64,000 nucleotides of DNA from an uncultured Pelagibacteraceae bacterium (GTDB lineage: Bacteria; Pseudomonadota; Alphaproteobacteria; Pelagibacterales; Pelagibacteraceae), in the NCBI GenBank assembly GCA_902540275.1, contig CACBMB010000002.1:1-64000 (forward strand), given 5' to 3'. This document shows, in pieces, positions 33,929 through 45,754 of the stretch (within the stretch, counting starts at the first letter, position 1; every line of letters starts with the position of its first letter). Below the pieces are notes generated by a model. It was given only the letters and a program-made list of their open reading frames with translations. It did not search any database and was not told the origin of the DNA. The position numbers were made by a program, and so were the translations under genes.

Positions 33929-34381
33929 CTATTTTTTTAACTGTATTGAACCACCAATTTTTTCTAACTTAGCTACTGCAGATTTTGATGCCAAATCGGC
34001 TTGTATATTTACTTTATCTTTGATTTCACCTGATCCTAAGATCTTTAATTTGATAGAATCTTTTTTAATTAATCTTAATTTTTTTAACAAGTCTGAATTA
34101 AGTAAATCTGTCGATTTAATATTTTTTTTATCTAAAAAAGATTGGATTTTATTAAGGTTTAAAATAGCAATAGTTCCCTTTTTGATGGGATTAAAACCTC
34201 TTTTTGGAAGCCTTCTATATAGAGGCATTTGACCACCCTCAAAACTTTTAATGGCTACACCTGATCTTGATTTTTGACCCTTTACTCCTCTTCCACATGT
34301 TTTTCCTTTTCCAGAACCTATACCTCTTCCAACTCTAATTTTTAGTTTTTTTAGTTTGGTTTTATTATTTAAAGTAATCAT
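33929..34381 (-). CDS. rplO: 50S ribosomal protein L15
   Basis: [43 protein letters not shown]. Confidence 0.98.
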   Translation of the reverse strand: MITLNNKTKLKKLKIRVGRGIGSGKGKTCGRGVKGQKSRSGVAIKSFEGGQMPLYRRLPKRGFNPIKKGTIAILNLNKIQSFLDKKNIKSTDLLNSDLLKKLRLIKKDSIKLKILGSGEIKDKVNIQADLASKSAVAKLEKIGGSIQLKK

Positions 34382-34896
34382 TATCCTCTTTTTTCAATAA
34401 TCTCAGAAATTTTTTTATTTCTTATAACTGAGATTTGTTTTGGTGAGTTTTGTTTCATTAAAGCTTTCATTGTTGCCCTAATTACATTGTGAGCGTTAGA
34501 CGTTCCCATTGATTTTGCAACTATATCTTTAACTCCTAAAACTTCACATACAGCTCTCACAGGACCCCCAGCAATTATACCTGTACCCTTGGACGCTGCT
34601 CTTAAAACAATTTTTCCAGATCCATCCTTAGCTTTAACGTCATGGTGGATTGTTCTTCCCTCTCTTAAAGGAATATGAATTAGTTTTCTTCTTGCCATTT
34701 CATTAGCTTTTTTTATTGCATCAGGGACTTGCTTAGCTTTTGCATGTGCAATACCAATTTTTCCTGCTTGGTTACCAACTACAACTAAAGCTGAAAAACC
34801 AAATCTTCTACCACCCTTAACAACTTTAGTTATACGATTGATATGGACTAATTTTTCTAAAATATCATCAGTTTTTTTATCTTTTTTATTTTCCAT
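34381..34896 (-). CDS. rpsE: 30S ribosomal protein S5
   Basis: [40 protein letters not shown]. Confidence 0.98.
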   Translation of the reverse strand: MENKKDKKTDDILEKLVHINRITKVVKGGRRFGFSALVVVGNQAGKIGIAHAKAKQVPDAIKKANEMARRKLIHIPLREGRTIHHDVKAKDGSGKIVLRAASKGTGIIAGGPVRAVCEVLGVKDIVAKSMGTSNAHNVIRATMKALMKQNSPKQISVIRNKKISEIIEKRG

Positions 34897-34898
34897 AG

Positions 34899-35255
34899 TT
34901 AAAATTCCATTCCATTTTTTCTAAGTGTTTCGGCAAAAATTTTAATTCTGCCATGGTATTTGTAAATACCTCTATCAAAATAGATTTTAGTTATTTTTTT
35001 TTCTTTTGCTTTTTTGGCTAATTTCTCTGCTACTATTTTAGATAATTCTGTTTTATTAATTTTATTCAAAGATTTTATCTCTTTTTCTAACGATGATGCT
35101 GATAAAAGAGTAATATTATTACTATCATCTATAATTTGTGCGAAGATGTTTTTTGATGATCTTGAAATACTTAATCTAAATCTATCATGGGCTGAAAACT
35201 TTTTAAGTTTATTGCTCACTCTAAACTTTTTTCTTTTACTAGTGTCTAGTTTCAT
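34899..35255 (-). CDS. rplR: 50S ribosomal protein L18
   Basis: [20 protein letters not shown]...[26 protein letters not shown]. Confidence 0.97.
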   Translation of the reverse strand: MKLDTSKRKKFRVSNKLKKFSAHDRFRLSISRSSKNIFAQIIDDSNNITLLSASSLEKEIKSLNKINKTELSKIVAEKLAKKAKEKKITKIYFDRGIYKYHGRIKIFAETLRKNGMEF

Positions 35256-35794
35256 TATTTTTTCTTACCCTCTTTTTTAAGAACATATTGACCTTTTTCT
35301 CTAATACCTTTACCTTTATAAGGCTCAATTTTTCTCAAAGTTTTTAATTTTGACACAACTGCACCTAATAGCTGTTTATCAAAACCTGTAATCTTTAAAG
35401 TAGTTTGTTTTTCAACTGCTATCTTAACACCCTCTGGGATATTAAAATTGATATCATGACTATATCCTAATTGTAAATTCAATTGATTACCTTTTAAAGA
35501 GGCTCGATAACCTACACCGACTAATTCTAATACTTTTTCATAGCCTTTGCTTGATCCTAAAACTGCATTATTGATTAAACTTCTATTCATTCCCCATAAT
35601 CTTTTTGTATTTTGATCAATTTTTTTTGGTTTTATAGAAATTTCTTTACCATCTTTGATATCAAGATTAAAAATGGTCAAATCTACATTGATGGTCTTTT
35701 TTCCTAAAGGACCTTCTATGTTTAGATTATTTCCAGCTAAAGCAACTTTTACTTTTTCAGGAATTGAAATATTTATTTTACCAATTTTTGACAT
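35255..35794 (-). CDS. rplF: 50S ribosomal protein L6
   Basis: [61 protein letters not shown]. Confidence 0.97.
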   Translation of the reverse strand: MSKIGKINISIPEKVKVALAGNNLNIEGPLGKKTINVDLTIFNLDIKDGKEISIKPKKIDQNTKRLWGMNRSLINNAVLGSSKGYEKVLELVGVGYRASLKGNQLNLQLGYSHDINFNIPEGVKIAVEKQTTLKITGFDKQLLGAVVSKLKTLRKIEPYKGKGIREKGQYVLKKEGKKK

Positions 35795-36189
35795 TAAAAT
35801 ACCTTACAAATTATTTCACCACCAACACGATTTTTTCTAGCATCAATATCAGTCATAACACCTTTTGGTGTTGATACTATTGCAATACCTAAACCATTGT
35901 TAATTTTTGGTAAACTATTTGCACTAGAAAAAATTCTTCGTCCTGGTTTAGATACGCGCTCAAAAGCACTTATAACTGGATTTCCTGAATGATATTTCAG
36001 TTCTAGAAATAAAGTTGATTTATTATTTATGTTTTCAACTTTAAAATCTTTTATAAATCCCTCATTTTTTAGAATATCTGCAATTTTAATCTTGAAATTT
36101 GATGAAGGCAAATTTACTTTTTTATGACTTCTAGATTGAGCATTTTTAATTCTAGCAATCATATCTCCTATTGGGTCACTTAAACTCAT
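35794..36189 (-). CDS. rpsH: 30S ribosomal protein S8
   Basis: DPIGDMIARIKNAQSRSHKKVNLPSSNFK; GIAIVSTPKGVMTDIDARKNRVGGEIICKVF. Confidence 0.98.
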   Translation of the reverse strand: MSLSDPIGDMIARIKNAQSRSHKKVNLPSSNFKIKIADILKNEGFIKDFKVENINNKSTLFLELKYHSGNPVISAFERVSKPGRRIFSSANSLPKINNGLGIAIVSTPKGVMTDIDARKNRVGGEIICKVF

Positions 36190-36199
36190 ATAATCCTTT

Positions 36200-36505
36200 C
36201 TACCAACTCGATTTTATTAAACCAGGTATTTTTCCTTGTAATCCAAGTTGCCTTAATGCAATCCTTGAAATTTTTAATTTTCTGTAAACACCATGTGGTC
36301 TTCCTGTTATTTGACATCTATTCATTATTCTATTTTTTGCAGAATTTCTTGGCAATTTAGATAATTTTTGTTGAGCTTTGAATCTTTCTTCTAAAGGAAG
36401 TTTTTTATTCATAATAATTTTCTTTAATTTTTCTCTTTTTTTATAAAACTTATTAGAAAGTTTTATTCTTCTATTATTCTTATTTATTGAACTTAATTTA
36501 GCCAT
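36200..36505 (-). CDS. rpsN: 30S ribosomal protein S14 (101-aa long form)
   Basis: NRCQITGRPHGVYRKLKISRIALRQLGLQGKIPGLIKSSW. Confidence 0.98.
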   Translation of the reverse strand: MAKLSSINKNNRRIKLSNKFYKKREKLKKIIMNKKLPLEERFKAQQKLSKLPRNSAKNRIMNRCQITGRPHGVYRKLKISRIALRQLGLQGKIPGLIKSSW

Positions 36506-36507
36506 TT

Positions 36508-37062
36508 CTAGTTATCTCCTTTTTTAATAAATGGGAAATTCATTTTTTCTAATAAAGCAAAACTGTGTTCTTTATTTTTTGAAGATATTACAATTATAAT
36601 ATCAAGCCCTCTAACTTTGTCTGCTCTGTCAAAACTTACTTCAGGAAATATTATATGCTCCTTGATCCCAAAAGTATAATTTCCAAATTTATCAAAACCT
36701 TTTGGAGACAAACCTCTAAAGTCTTTAATTCGAGGTAAAGCGATATTCACTAATCTATCTAAAAATTCATACATTTTATTTTTTCGTAACGTTACCTTAA
36801 GACCTGAGTTTGAACCTTTTCTTGTCTTAAAATTAGCTATCGATTTTCTAAATTTAGTAGTAACAGGCTTCTGTCCTGTTATTTTTGCTAAATCTTCCTC
36901 ACATGATTTTAATATTTTAGAATCATTACCATCTAAACCTAAACCCATATTCAAAACAATTTTTTCAATCTTTGGTCCCATGTATAAATTTTTGAAACCA
37001 AACTGGCTTTTTAAAGCTGGTTGAATTTCATTGTAATAAAGATCCTTCAATCTTGGAGTCAT
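36508..37062 (-). CDS. rplE: 50S ribosomal protein L5
   Basis: PRLKDLYYNEIQPAL; TGQKPVTTKFRKSIANFKTRKG. Confidence 0.98.
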   Translation of the reverse strand: MTPRLKDLYYNEIQPALKSQFGFKNLYMGPKIEKIVLNMGLGLDGNDSKILKSCEEDLAKITGQKPVTTKFRKSIANFKTRKGSNSGLKVTLRKNKMYEFLDRLVNIALPRIKDFRGLSPKGFDKFGNYTFGIKEHIIFPEVSFDRADKVRGLDIIIVISSKNKEHSFALLEKMNFPFIKKGDN

Positions 37063-37310
37063 TATTTTTTAACCTCTTTTTTTTTACTTTTTTTATTTTC
37101 ATCAATTAATTTTAGATTTGAAATATTAATAAAACTCTCTTTAGAAAATATACCACCTTTTTTCTCTTTTGTTGTTTTTACATGTTTTTTAACCATATTA
37201 ATTTCTTTTACTTTTGCTCTATTATTTACTCTATCTATTTCTATTACTTCACCTTCTTTTTTTTTATCTTTACCAGTTAAAATTTTTACCTTTAAACCTT
37301 TTTTAATCAT
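37062..37310 (-). CDS. rplX: 50S ribosomal protein L24
   Basis: [40 protein letters not shown]. Confidence 0.96.
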   Translation of the reverse strand: MIKKGLKVKILTGKDKKKEGEVIEIDRVNNRAKVKEINMVKKHVKTTKEKKGGIFSKESFINISNLKLIDENKKSKKKEVKK

Positions 37311-37678
37311 TATAAAACCTCAGGAGCTAATGAAATAATTTTCATTTGACCTCTATTTCTTAATTCTCTAGTCACAGGACCAAATATTCTTGTTCCAACT
37401 GGTTCACCTTTGTCATCAACTAATACAGCTGCGTTATTGTCAAATTTTACTTTAGATCCATCTTCTCTGTGAATACCTTTTTTAACTCTAACAACAACAG
37501 CCTTGTGAACTGAACCTTTTTTAACTTTTCCTTTGGGAATGGCCTCTTTAACAGCTATTACTATTGTATCTCCAATACTTGCGTATCTTCTTTTTGAACC
37601 ACCAAGAACTTTTATACATTCTATTTTTTTTGCTCCAGTATTATCTGCGACCTGTAATTCTGTTTGAACTTGTATCAT
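37310..37678 (-). CDS. rplN: 50S ribosomal protein L14
   Basis: [28 protein letters not shown]. Confidence 0.98.
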   Translation of the reverse strand: MIQVQTELQVADNTGAKKIECIKVLGGSKRRYASIGDTIVIAVKEAIPKGKVKKGSVHKAVVVRVKKGIHREDGSKVKFDNNAAVLVDDKGEPVGTRIFGPVTRELRNRGQMKIISLAPEVL

Positions 37679-37914
37679 TATTTTATATTCTCCATTACTT
37701 GAAATTTTTTATTTTTTGAAAATGGCTTACTTTCAATTATTGAAACCTTATCACCAGTTTTAAATTTATTATTTTCATCATGAACATTATATTTTTTTTT
37801 AACTTTAATAACTTTTTTCAATAAAGGATGAGAATATTTTCTTTCTACAACAACTGTTATTGTTTTGTTGGGTTTATCACTAACGACTATACCTGTTAAA
37901 ATTTTTTTAGGCAT
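37678..37914 (-). CDS. rpsQ: 30S ribosomal protein S17
   Basis: [42 protein letters not shown]. Confidence 0.97.
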   Translation of the reverse strand: MPKKILTGIVVSDKPNKTITVVVERKYSHPLLKKVIKVKKKYNVHDENNKFKTGDKVSIIESKPFSKNKKFQVMENIK

Positions 37915-38098
37915 TGATTTTTCCTTTTAAAACTGTTTTTAATCTGGCAATTGTTTTTTTTGTTTCACTAATTTTCGCAGGATTGGTAATCTGCGAATTT
38001 ATCTTTTGAAATCTAAAATTAAATAAATCTTTTTTTAATTTATCTATATTTTTTAAAACTTCATCTTTTGATAACTTTTTAATTTCTTGTTTTTTCAT
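37907..38098 (-). CDS. rpmC: 50S ribosomal protein L29
   Basis: 63 aa; [35 protein letters not shown]. Confidence 0.95.
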   Translation of the reverse strand: MKKQEIKKLSKDEVLKNIDKLKKDLFNFRFQKINSQITNPAKISETKKTIARLKTVLKGKINA

Positions 38099-38508
38099 TA
38101 TGCAAATCTCTTTATTGTTTTTGTTTTTATGGGTAATTTTGCTGAAGCTTTATATAAAGCTTCTTTAGCAACCTGCTCTGAAACACCATCAACTTCAAAT
38201 AAAATTCTACCAGGTTTAACTCTACAGGCATAAAATTCTGGAGAACCTTTCCCTTTTCCCATACGAACCTCAATTGGTTTTTTTGATACAGGTATATTTG
38301 GAAATATTCTTGTCCAAACTCTTCCTTGTCTTTTCATATGTCTTGTTAATGCTACTCTTGCTGCCTCTATTTGTTTTCCTGTAACTCTATCAGGAGATAA
38401 TGCTTTTAAAGCATATGCTCCATAGTTAATTAAATGAGCTCTTGAGGCGGTACCATGTATACGTCCTTTATGTGCTTTTCTCCATTTAGTTCTTACAGGT
38501 TGTAACAT
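38098..38508 (-). CDS. rplP: 50S ribosomal protein L16
   Basis: [49 protein letters not shown]. Confidence 0.98.
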   Translation of the reverse strand: MLQPVRTKWRKAHKGRIHGTASRAHLINYGAYALKALSPDRVTGKQIEAARVALTRHMKRQGRVWTRIFPNIPVSKKPIEVRMGKGKGSPEFYACRVKPGRILFEVDGVSEQVAKEALYKASAKLPIKTKTIKRFA

Positions 38509-39188
38509 TATTTTTTTTCTCCCTTTTCAATATTTTTATTTGTTTCTTGACTAAATTCTTTTGCAAAAACTTCTCCTTTATAAATCCAAACCTTAATACC
38601 TATAATGCCATATGTTGTTAACGCTTCTGCTTCAGAATAATCAATATCAGCTCTTAAAGTATGGGATGGAATACTTCCATCTCTTAGCCACTCTGTTCGA
38701 GCTATTTCATTTCCACCAAGTCTTCCACTTATTGAAACTTTTATTCCTTTTGCACCTAATCTTAAACAAGATTGCATCGCTCTTTTCATTGCACGTCTAT
38801 ATGAAATTCTTTTTACCAATTGTTGAGCAATATTTTCAGCTACTAAATAAGCATTTGTCTCAGGTTTTTTAACCTCTTTAATATTTAAAGATACCTCATT
38901 ACTTGTAAATTTAGATAAATTGTTTTTAATTTTATCTATATCACTACCCTTTTTACCTATGACAAAACCAGGTCTTGATGTGTATATTGTAACATAACAT
39001 TTATTTGCAGTTCTCTCGATCATCACTTTAGAAACACCTGAATTAACTACTGTTTTCTTTATGTATTCTCTTATTTTAAAATCCTCTATTAAAAAATTAC
39101 CAAAATCTTTTTTCTTAGCATACCAAACAGAATCCCAACCTCTGTTAACTCCTAATCTAAAACCTACTGGATTAACTTTTTGACCCAT
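38508..39188 (-). CDS. rpsC: 30S ribosomal protein S3
   Basis: [46 protein letters not shown]. Confidence 0.98.
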   Translation of the reverse strand: MGQKVNPVGFRLGVNRGWDSVWYAKKKDFGNFLIEDFKIREYIKKTVVNSGVSKVMIERTANKCYVTIYTSRPGFVIGKKGSDIDKIKNNLSKFTSNEVSLNIKEVKKPETNAYLVAENIAQQLVKRISYRRAMKRAMQSCLRLGAKGIKVSISGRLGGNEIARTEWLRDGSIPSHTLRADIDYSEAEALTTYGIIGIKVWIYKGEVFAKEFSQETNKNIEKGEKK

Positions 39189-39570
39189 GCGCCTCCATTT
39201 TTTTTGCCTCTGATAAAATTATTGTTACACTAGAATAAGGTTTTAAAATTGGAGCAGCTCTACCTTTTGCTCTCGGTCTAAATCTCTTCATAATTATTTT
39301 TTTTCCACAATAAGCTTCTTTAACTATTAATTTGTCTATGTCGTATTGAAAGTTATTTTCTGCATTTGCTACTGCTGAGCTAATAGTTTTTTTAATATCC
39401 TTAGTAATCCTTTTTTCAGAAAATTCCAAATCTCTAATTGCTATTTCAACTTTTTTTCCAACAATACCTCTTAAAATTGGATTTAATTTTCTTACACTTG
39501 ATCTAACATTATTGTTAATCGACTTAACGGTCTTATCTAAATTCTTTATATTTTTCTTTTTTTTACTCAT
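39172..39570 (-). CDS. rplV: 50S ribosomal protein L22 (N-terminal extension)
   Basis: [54 protein letters not shown]. Confidence 0.96.
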   Translation of the reverse strand: MSKKKKNIKNLDKTVKSINNNVRSSVRKLNPILRGIVGKKVEIAIRDLEFSEKRITKDIKKTISSAVANAENNFQYDIDKLIVKEAYCGKKIIMKRFRPRAKGRAAPILKPYSSVTIILSEAKKMEAHGSKS

Positions 39571-39572
39571 AA

Positions 39573-39872
39573 TTATTTTTTCACTTCCGCTTCGGCTGGT
39601 TTAGCTTTTTTATCTGCTGGTGTGTGTCCAAAAAAAGTTCTTGTTGGTGCAAATTCCCCCAATTTATGACCAACCATATCTTCAGAAATAGTTATTGGGA
39701 TAAATTTTTTACCATTGTATATTAAAAAACTAACACCTACAAAATCAGGGATAATAGTTGATTTTCTTGACCATGTTTTAATTGGTATTTTTTTTGGATC
39801 TGTTTTGTATTTATCAACTTTTTTCATTAAACTTTCCTCAACAAAAGGACCTTTCCAAACAGCTCTAGACAT
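39573..39872 (-). CDS. rpsS: 30S ribosomal protein S19
   Basis: [55 protein letters not shown]. Confidence 0.98.
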   Translation of the reverse strand: MSRAVWKGPFVEESLMKKVDKYKTDPKKIPIKTWSRKSTIIPDFVGVSFLIYNGKKFIPITISEDMVGHKLGEFAPTRTFFGHTPADKKAKPAEAEVKK

Positions 39873-40711
39873 TATTTAGTATCCTTTCGTTTATTTCTTC
39901 TTCTAACAATAAATTTATCAGTTCTTTTGTTATCTCTAGTTTTTAATCCTTTGGCAGATTGACCTGTTGGTGACACAGGATGTCTTCCTCCCGCACTCTT
40001 TCCTTCACCACCACCATGAGGATGATCTACAGGATTTTTTACGACTCCTCTTGTGTGAGGTCGTCTTCCTAGCCATCTGGATCTACCAGCTTTACCAATC
40101 TTTATATTCTTTTGATCTGGGTTGCTTAGAATTCCAATTGTAGCTAATGATCGTGAATCAATTTTTCTTACTTCACCAGATGATAATTTTATTAGACTAT
40201 AATTACCATCTGACCCACTTATTGTTACTGATGACCCTGCTGATCTGGCAATTTTACCACCTGCTCCAGGCTGTATTTCTACATTATGAATATCTATACC
40301 AACAGGAATATCTTGTAATGGCATACAATTTCCAATTTTAATTTCTTTCTTAGATCCACTTTCAATTTTGTCACCAATTTTAATTTTTTGTGGAGCTAAA
40401 TAATAAGCGTGTGAATTATCTTCAAATTTTATGAGCATTATATGACATGATCTATTTGGATCATATTCTATTCTTTCAACAGTTGCGGGTATGTCAAATT
40501 TCTTTCTATAGAAATCTATATGCCTATACATTTTTTTATGACCTCCAGCTCTATTAACTGAAGTTATTCGACCATTGTTATTTCTACCCTTCATCGAATT
40601 TTTTGGTGAAATTAATGACTTGAAAGGTTTACCTTTCCAAAGCTCTGATCGATCAACTAAAATTGTTCCTCTAGTAGATTTTGTATAAGGTTTAAAAGTT
40701 TTTAATGCCAT
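39872..40711 (-). CDS. rplB: 50S ribosomal protein L2
   Basis: [59 protein letters not shown]. Confidence 0.98.
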   Translation of the reverse strand: MALKTFKPYTKSTRGTILVDRSELWKGKPFKSLISPKNSMKGRNNNGRITSVNRAGGHKKMYRHIDFYRKKFDIPATVERIEYDPNRSCHIMLIKFEDNSHAYYLAPQKIKIGDKIESGSKKEIKIGNCMPLQDIPVGIDIHNVEIQPGAGGKIARSAGSSVTISGSDGNYSLIKLSSGEVRKIDSRSLATIGILSNPDQKNIKIGKAGRSRWLGRRPHTRGVVKNPVDHPHGGGEGKSAGGRHPVSPTGQSAKGLKTRDNKRTDKFIVRRRNKRKDTK

Positions 40712-40714
40712 AAA

Positions 40715-41008
40715 TTAAATACCAGTTGTTAAATCTATACTTTGCCCTTTCTTCAAAGTTATTATTGCTTTTTTATATCCAGGAACTTTTACTTTTCTTC
40801 CTCTTGTAGATTTAATTCTGTTTTTCTTATTAATTATATTTATCTTAATTACATTTACCTTAAATATTTTTTCAATATTTGTTTTTAAATTTTTCTTATT
40901 TGCTTGAGAAGGTACTTTAAAAATTATTTTATTTTGTTCAGATAAATTAGTAGATTTTTCTGTAAGTAGTGGAGATAAAATTCTATCGTATAAATTTATT
41001 TTTTGCAT
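40715..41008 (-). CDS. rplW: 50S ribosomal protein L23
   Basis: YDRILSPLLTEKSTNLSEQNKIIFKVPSQANK. Confidence 0.97.
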   Translation of the reverse strand: MQKINLYDRILSPLLTEKSTNLSEQNKIIFKVPSQANKKNLKTNIEKIFKVNVIKINIINKKNRIKSTRGRKVKVPGYKKAIITLKKGQSIDLTTGI

Positions 41009-41009
41009 T

Positions 41010-41633
41010 TTAGTTGTATCTCTTTTCTAATTCTTTAACTGAACTTTCTGTAAAAACTATTTTTTTAAATTTGACAATATCATAAGCGCTAAAATGATTT
41101 ACATCAGTCACTTTTATATTTGGGATATTTCTGATTGATTTCTCTATTTTTTCTTTTGATAATTTGTCTAAAATAACAAGTGAATTTTTAATTTCAAATT
41201 TTTTAAAAATTAAATTCATTTCTTTGGTTTTTTTTATTTCTGATTTAAAATCACTAAATACTAGTAAATTATTATTTTTGACTTTCTCACTCATCAAAGA
41301 TGCAATACTTTGTTTTTTTTCACTTTTGTTAAGTTTTCTTTTTTTGTACGACAATTCACCTTTTGGGCCATGTGCAATACCACCTCCAACAAATATCGGG
41401 GCTTTTCTACTAGCATGTCTTGCGTTTCCCGTTCCTTTTTGAGCATAAATTTTTGATGTTGGGCCAGATACCTCATTTTGCTGTTTTGTTTTTGCGTGAC
41501 GACCTTTGTAGTTTGCATTTGTTTTATATAAAACACTACTTATTAATTTCTTATTAATTTTTACTGAAAAAATTTTATCTAAGACTTCGATTGAAACTTT
41601 TTTTCCATTTAAATCTAATTTATCAATTTTCAT
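41010..41633 (-). CDS. rplD: 50S ribosomal protein L4
   Basis: IYAQKGTGNARHASRKAPIFVGGGIAHGPK. Confidence 0.97.
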   Translation of the reverse strand: MKIDKLDLNGKKVSIEVLDKIFSVKINKKLISSVLYKTNANYKGRHAKTKQQNEVSGPTSKIYAQKGTGNARHASRKAPIFVGGGIAHGPKGELSYKKRKLNKSEKKQSIASLMSEKVKNNNLLVFSDFKSEIKKTKEMNLIFKKFEIKNSLVILDKLSKEKIEKSIRNIPNIKVTDVNHFSAYDIVKFKKIVFTESSVKELEKRYN

Positions 41634-42343
41634 TATTTTTTCTTTTTATCAGGGGTTTTTTTGGCTTGTTCTGCAGCTTTAATCTTTTCATCAATAGTCT
41701 TTTTCTGAATATTTTTTACAGAGCTTTTTACTAAAACTTCTGAGTTTTTTGATCCAGGAATAGATCCTTTTAAATAAAGCAATTCATTTTCTAGATCGGC
41801 TTTTATAATTTCGATATTTTGCATTGTTCTTAATTTGTCACCCATATGACCAGCCATTTTTTTTCCTTTAAATACTTTACCTGGATCTTGTCTTTGACCT
41901 GTTGAACCATGAGATCTGTGTGAAATTGAAACTCCATGAGTAGCTCTTAATCCTCCAAAATTATGTCTTTTCATTGCTCCTGCAAAACCTTTTCCAATTG
42001 TTTTAGATCTTGTATCGACAAACTTGATATCTTTGAATATCTCTAATCCAAATTCATTTCCCTCTTTATATTTACTGACATCTTTTACTCTATATTCTTT
42101 AAGTTTTTTTTTAGCTTCAGTGTTTTTTTTTGCATAAAAACCCTTCATTGCTTTTGTAAGTTTTGAACTTTTAATTTTTCCATAACCTAATTGTACAGCT
42201 TTATAGCCTCTTTTTTCCTCACCTATAATCTGGATAACTCTTGCTTTTTCCATTTTTAAAACTGTTACCGGAACTAATTGACCAGTTTTATAAAACTCTC
42301 TAGTCATACCAATTTTTTTTCCTATTAAAGCTATTTCACTCAT
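41633..42343 (-). CDS. rplC: 50S ribosomal protein L3 (K-rich C-terminal tail)
   Basis: MSEIALIGKKIGMTREF; HRSHGSTGQRQDPGKVFKGKKMAGHMG. Confidence 0.98.
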   Translation of the reverse strand: MSEIALIGKKIGMTREFYKTGQLVPVTVLKMEKARVIQIIGEEKRGYKAVQLGYGKIKSSKLTKAMKGFYAKKNTEAKKKLKEYRVKDVSKYKEGNEFGLEIFKDIKFVDTRSKTIGKGFAGAMKRHNFGGLRATHGVSISHRSHGSTGQRQDPGKVFKGKKMAGHMGDKLRTMQNIEIIKADLENELLYLKGSIPGSKNSEVLVKSSVKNIQKKTIDEKIKAAEQAKKTPDKKKK

Positions 42344-42346
42344 TTT

Positions 42347-42655
42347 TTAAATCTTTATCTCCACATCTACACCTGATGCTAAATCAAGTTTCATTAAGGC
42401 TTCAACTGTTTGTGGTGTTGGTTCAATAATATCAATTAATCTTTTATGAGTTCTTGACTCAAATTGTTCTCTACTTTTTTTATCTATATGAGGTGATCTC
42501 AAAACTGTATATCTTTCAATTCTTGTAGGTAGTGGAATCGGGCCTTTTATGGTTGCTCCAGTCCTTTTAACTGTGTTAACTATTTCCTCAGTTGAAGCAT
42601 CTAATATTTTATTATCATAAGCTCTAAGTTTAATTCTAATATTTTGTTTTTCCAT
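42347..42655 (-). CDS. rpsJ: 30S ribosomal protein S10
   Basis: [61 protein letters not shown]. Confidence 0.98.
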   Translation of the reverse strand: MEKQNIRIKLRAYDNKILDASTEEIVNTVKRTGATIKGPIPLPTRIERYTVLRSPHIDKKSREQFESRTHKRLIDIIEPTPQTVEALMKLDLASGVDVEIKI

Positions 42656-42656
42656 T

Positions 42657-44735
42657 TTAACCTGCTACCTTTTTGGTTACTTCGTCTTGAACATTTTGAG
42701 GAACTTTTGAGTAATGATCAAAAAACATTGAATATTGAGCTCTGCCTTGTGACATCGATCTAAGATTATTTATATATCCAAACATATTAGCTAAAGGTAC
42801 CATCGCAGTTATTACTGTAGCATTTCCTCTTTGTTCTTGGGTACTTATTTGACCCCTTCTACTATTTAGATCTCCAATTACATCACCCATATAATCTTCA
42901 GGAGTAACAACTTCTACTCTCATGATTGGTTCTAATAATTTTAAACCACCTTGAGTACAAGCTTCTTTAAAACATGCTCTACTAGCTAATTCAAAAGCTA
43001 AAACACTTGAGTCAACATCATGATGCAAACCATCTACTATCGTAACCTTATAATCAATTAAAGGAAAACCTGCTAATATTCCACTATCAGATACACTCTC
43101 AATTCCTTTTTCAACACCTGGAATGAATTCTTTTGGAATAGCACCCCCTTTGATTGCACTTTCAACATCTCTTCCTTTCCCAGGCTCTTGTGGTTCAACA
43201 AATAATTTTACTTTAGCAAATTGACCTGCACCACCACTTTGTTTTTTATGTATGTATTCAAATTCAGCTGATTTCTCTATTGTCTCTCTATATGCTACTT
43301 GCGGGGCACCAATATTAGCCTCTACCTTAAATTCTCTTTTCATTCTATCTACAATTATATCTAAATGAAGTTCACCCATGCCTTTTATAATTGTCTGACC
43401 CGACTCTTCGTCAGATGATACTCTGAATGAAGGATCCTCTTTAGCTAATCTAGCTAAAGCTTCACCCATTTTTTCTTGGTCACCCTTAGTTTTTGGCTCA
43501 ACAGCTATTTCGATTACTGGATCAGGAAATTCCATTGGTTCAAGTAAAACAGCGTTTTCTTCATCACATAATGTGTGACCAGTTATAGTATTTTTCAAAC
43601 CTGCTAAAGCAATTATGTCACCTGCATTAGCTTCTTTAATATCTTCTCTAGAGTTAGCGTGCATCAATAGCATTCTTCCAACTCTTTCTTCTTTTTCTTT
43701 TGATGAATTATAAATTCCAGTACCAGACTTTATGGTACCTGAATAGACTCTTATAAAAGTTAAAGATCCTACAAATGGGTCATTAGCAACCTTGAAGGCT
43801 AATGCTGAAAAAGGAGCTTTATCGTCAAATTTCATCTCTATCTCATCTTCAGAACCAACTTTAGTGCCCTTAATTGATCCGATATCAACAGGACTTGGTA
43901 AATAATTGACTACAGCATCCAGTAGAGGTTGAACACCTTTATTCTTAAATGCAGAACCAGTTAATACTGGTACAAAATCAAAATTTAATGTTCCTTTTCG
44001 GATACATTTTATTAAATCCTCTTCTTTGATTTCCTCGCCATTTAAATAACTTTCCATTAGTTTTTCGTCTTGTTCTACAGCTAATTCAACAAGCTCAGTT
44101 CTATACTTATTTGAAATTTCTTTTAAATCGTCTGGTATATCTTTATATTCCCATTCAGCACCTAAAGCTTCATTTTTCCAAACTTGAGCTTTCATTTTTA
44201 CAAGGTCAACCACACCTGACAAAGATGCTTCAATACCTATTGGGACTTGAATTACTAAAGGCTTAGCTCCTAGTCTATCTTTAATCATATCAACACATCT
44301 AAAAAAATCAGCACCAGTTCTATCAAGTTTATTTACAAAACAAATTCTCGGCACTTTATATTTATCAGCTTGTCTCCACACAGTTTCAGATTGTGGTTCT
44401 ACACCAGCTACGCCATCAAAAACTGCTACAGCGCCATCTAAAACTTTTAAAGATCTTTCAACCTCAATTGTAAAATCTACGTGTCCTGGTGTATCGATAA
44501 TATTAATTCTATGATCCTGCCAAAAACATGTTGTAGCTGCTGAAGTAATTGTAATTCCTCTTTCTTGTTCTTGCTCCATCCAATCCATCGTTGCAGCGCC
44601 ATCGTGCACTTCACCAATTTTGTGGCTTTTTCCTGTGTAATATAAAATTCTTTCTGTGGTAGTAGTTTTGCCTGCATCTATGTGTGCCATGATACCAATA
44701 TTTCTGTATTTATCTAATGTATGTGTTCTAGGCAT
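42657..44735 (-). CDS. fusA: Elongation factor G
   Basis: [60 protein letters not shown] at 44735 ([12 protein letters not shown]) preferred. Confidence 0.98.
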   Translation of the reverse strand: MPRTHTLDKYRNIGIMAHIDAGKTTTTERILYYTGKSHKIGEVHDGAATMDWMEQEQERGITITSAATTCFWQDHRINIIDTPGHVDFTIEVERSLKVLDGAVAVFDGVAGVEPQSETVWRQADKYKVPRICFVNKLDRTGADFFRCVDMIKDRLGAKPLVIQVPIGIEASLSGVVDLVKMKAQVWKNEALGAEWEYKDIPDDLKEISNKYRTELVELAVEQDEKLMESYLNGEEIKEEDLIKCIRKGTLNFDFVPVLTGSAFKNKGVQPLLDAVVNYLPSPVDIGSIKGTKVGSEDEIEMKFDDKAPFSALAFKVANDPFVGSLTFIRVYSGTIKSGTGIYNSSKEKEERVGRMLLMHANSREDIKEANAGDIIALAGLKNTITGHTLCDEENAVLLEPMEFPDPVIEIAVEPKTKGDQEKMGEALARLAKEDPSFRVSSDEESGQTIIKGMGELHLDIIVDRMKREFKVEANIGAPQVAYRETIEKSAEFEYIHKKQSGGAGQFAKVKLFVEPQEPGKGRDVESAIKGGAIPKEFIPGVEKGIESVSDSGILAGFPLIDYKVTIVDGLHHDVDSSVLAFELASRACFKEACTQGGLKLLEPIMRVEVVTPEDYMGDVIGDLNSRRGQISTQEQRGNATVITAMVPLANMFGYINNLRSMSQGRAQYSMFFDHYSKVPQNVQDEVTKKVAG

Positions 44736-44743
44736 AATTTTTT

Positions 44744-45214
44744 TTACCACCTAAAATGAGCAAAGGCTTTATTAGACTCTGCCATCTTATGGACATCCTC
44801 TCTTTTTTTTACTGCTGCACCTTTTTTTTCATATGCATCATAAAGTTCATTAAAAATTCTATCTGACATATTTTTATCTTTTCTTTTTCTTGCAGAATCA
44901 ATTAACCATCTAATCGCTAGAGCTTGAGCTCTTTTATTTTTTACTTCAACGGGAACTTGATAGGTTGCGCCACCAACTCGTCTAGACCTTACTTCTACAG
45001 TAGGTTTAATATTATTTATTGCCTCGTTAAAAACATTAATTGGTTCTTCTTTTGATTTACTTTTAATTTTTTCAATTGCATCGTAGACAATTTTTTCAGC
45101 AACACCTCTTTTCCCATCATACATGATATTGTTGATTAATTTTGGGATTATTGTTGAGTTAAATTTAGGATCAGGAACAATATTTTTCTTTGGTTGTGTT
45201 TTTTTTCTAGACAT
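44744..45214 (-). CDS. rpsG: 30S ribosomal protein S7
   Basis: IVDPDPKF-like start; [33 protein letters not shown]...FAHFRW. Confidence 0.98.
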   Translation of the reverse strand: MSRKKTQPKKNIVPDPKFNSTIIPKLINNIMYDGKRGVAEKIVYDAIEKIKSKSKEEPINVFNEAINNIKPTVEVRSRRVGGATYQVPVEVKNKRAQALAIRWLIDSARKRKDKNMSDRIFNELYDAYEKKGAAVKKREDVHKMAESNKAFAHFRW

Positions 45215-45219
45215 TTTAA

Positions 45220-45591
45220 TTATTTACCCTTTTTTGTTCCGTAAAGTGATCTTCTTTTTTTTCTATTTGCAACACCTTGGGTATCTAAATTACCTCTAAG
45301 AATGTGATATCTAACACCAGGTAAATCTTTAACTCTTCCACCTCTTATTAAAACGACTGAGTGTTCTTGTAAGTTATGACCTTCACCAGGTATATATGCA
45401 GTTACTTCATAACCATTAGACAATCTTACTCTTGCTACTTTTCTAAGAGCTGAATTTGGTTTTTTAGGAGTCGTTGTGTACACTTTAACACATACACCCC
45501 TCTTTAAAGGCTGCTTTTCCAGAGCAGGAACTTTGTTCCTTGTAATTTGTTTTACTCTTTTCTTTTTTAACAATTGATTAATTGTTGGCAT
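45220..45591 (-). CDS. rpsL: 30S ribosomal protein S12
   Basis: [57 protein letters not shown]. Confidence 0.98.
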   Translation of the reverse strand: MPTINQLLKKKRVKQITRNKVPALEKQPLKRGVCVKVYTTTPKKPNSALRKVARVRLSNGYEVTAYIPGEGHNLQEHSVVLIRGGRVKDLPGVRYHILRGNLDTQGVANRKKRRSLYGTKKGK

Positions 45592-45654
45592 ATTTTAATT
45601 TTTAAATTAATTGCTTTTGAAAGAAATAACTGACAGGTTATACTTGGCAGCGTT

Positions 45655-45675
45655 TAACACTGTAACTAAGTGTTA
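45655..45675 (-). promoter_or_regulatory. Inverted repeat in the rpsL leader (7-bp stem, 7-nt loop)
   Basis: TAACACT-GTAACTA-AGTGTTA between the candidate promoter and rpsL; no following T-tract. Confidence 0.45.
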
Positions 45676-45697
45676 CATTCCAACCAAAAACATCGCC

Positions 45698-45725
45698 AAA
45701 TTACTAATTAATTTAACTTTGTCAA
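45698..45725 (-). promoter_or_regulatory. Candidate sigma70-type promoter for rpsL-rpsG-fusA
   Basis: Minus strand TTGACA (45725-45720), 16-nt spacer, TAATTT (45703-45698) in the 163-bp rpoC-rpsL gap. Confidence 0.5.
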
Positions 45726-45754
45726 ACTAAAACTAGTATATTTTTGTGATTTTT

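Noticed and set aside
37021-37338. 105-aa hydrophobic plus-strand ORF opposite rplX
   Set aside because: Hydrophobicity arises from the reverse complement of K-rich codons; not a credible membrane protein.
38612-38872. 86-aa plus-strand ORF opposite rpsC
   Set aside because: L/F/H-rich shadow ORF within a conserved ribosomal gene.
45655-45675. Rho-independent terminator after rpoC
   Set aside because: Stem is AT-rich and short and has no following T-tract on the minus strand; better described as a leader inverted repeat.
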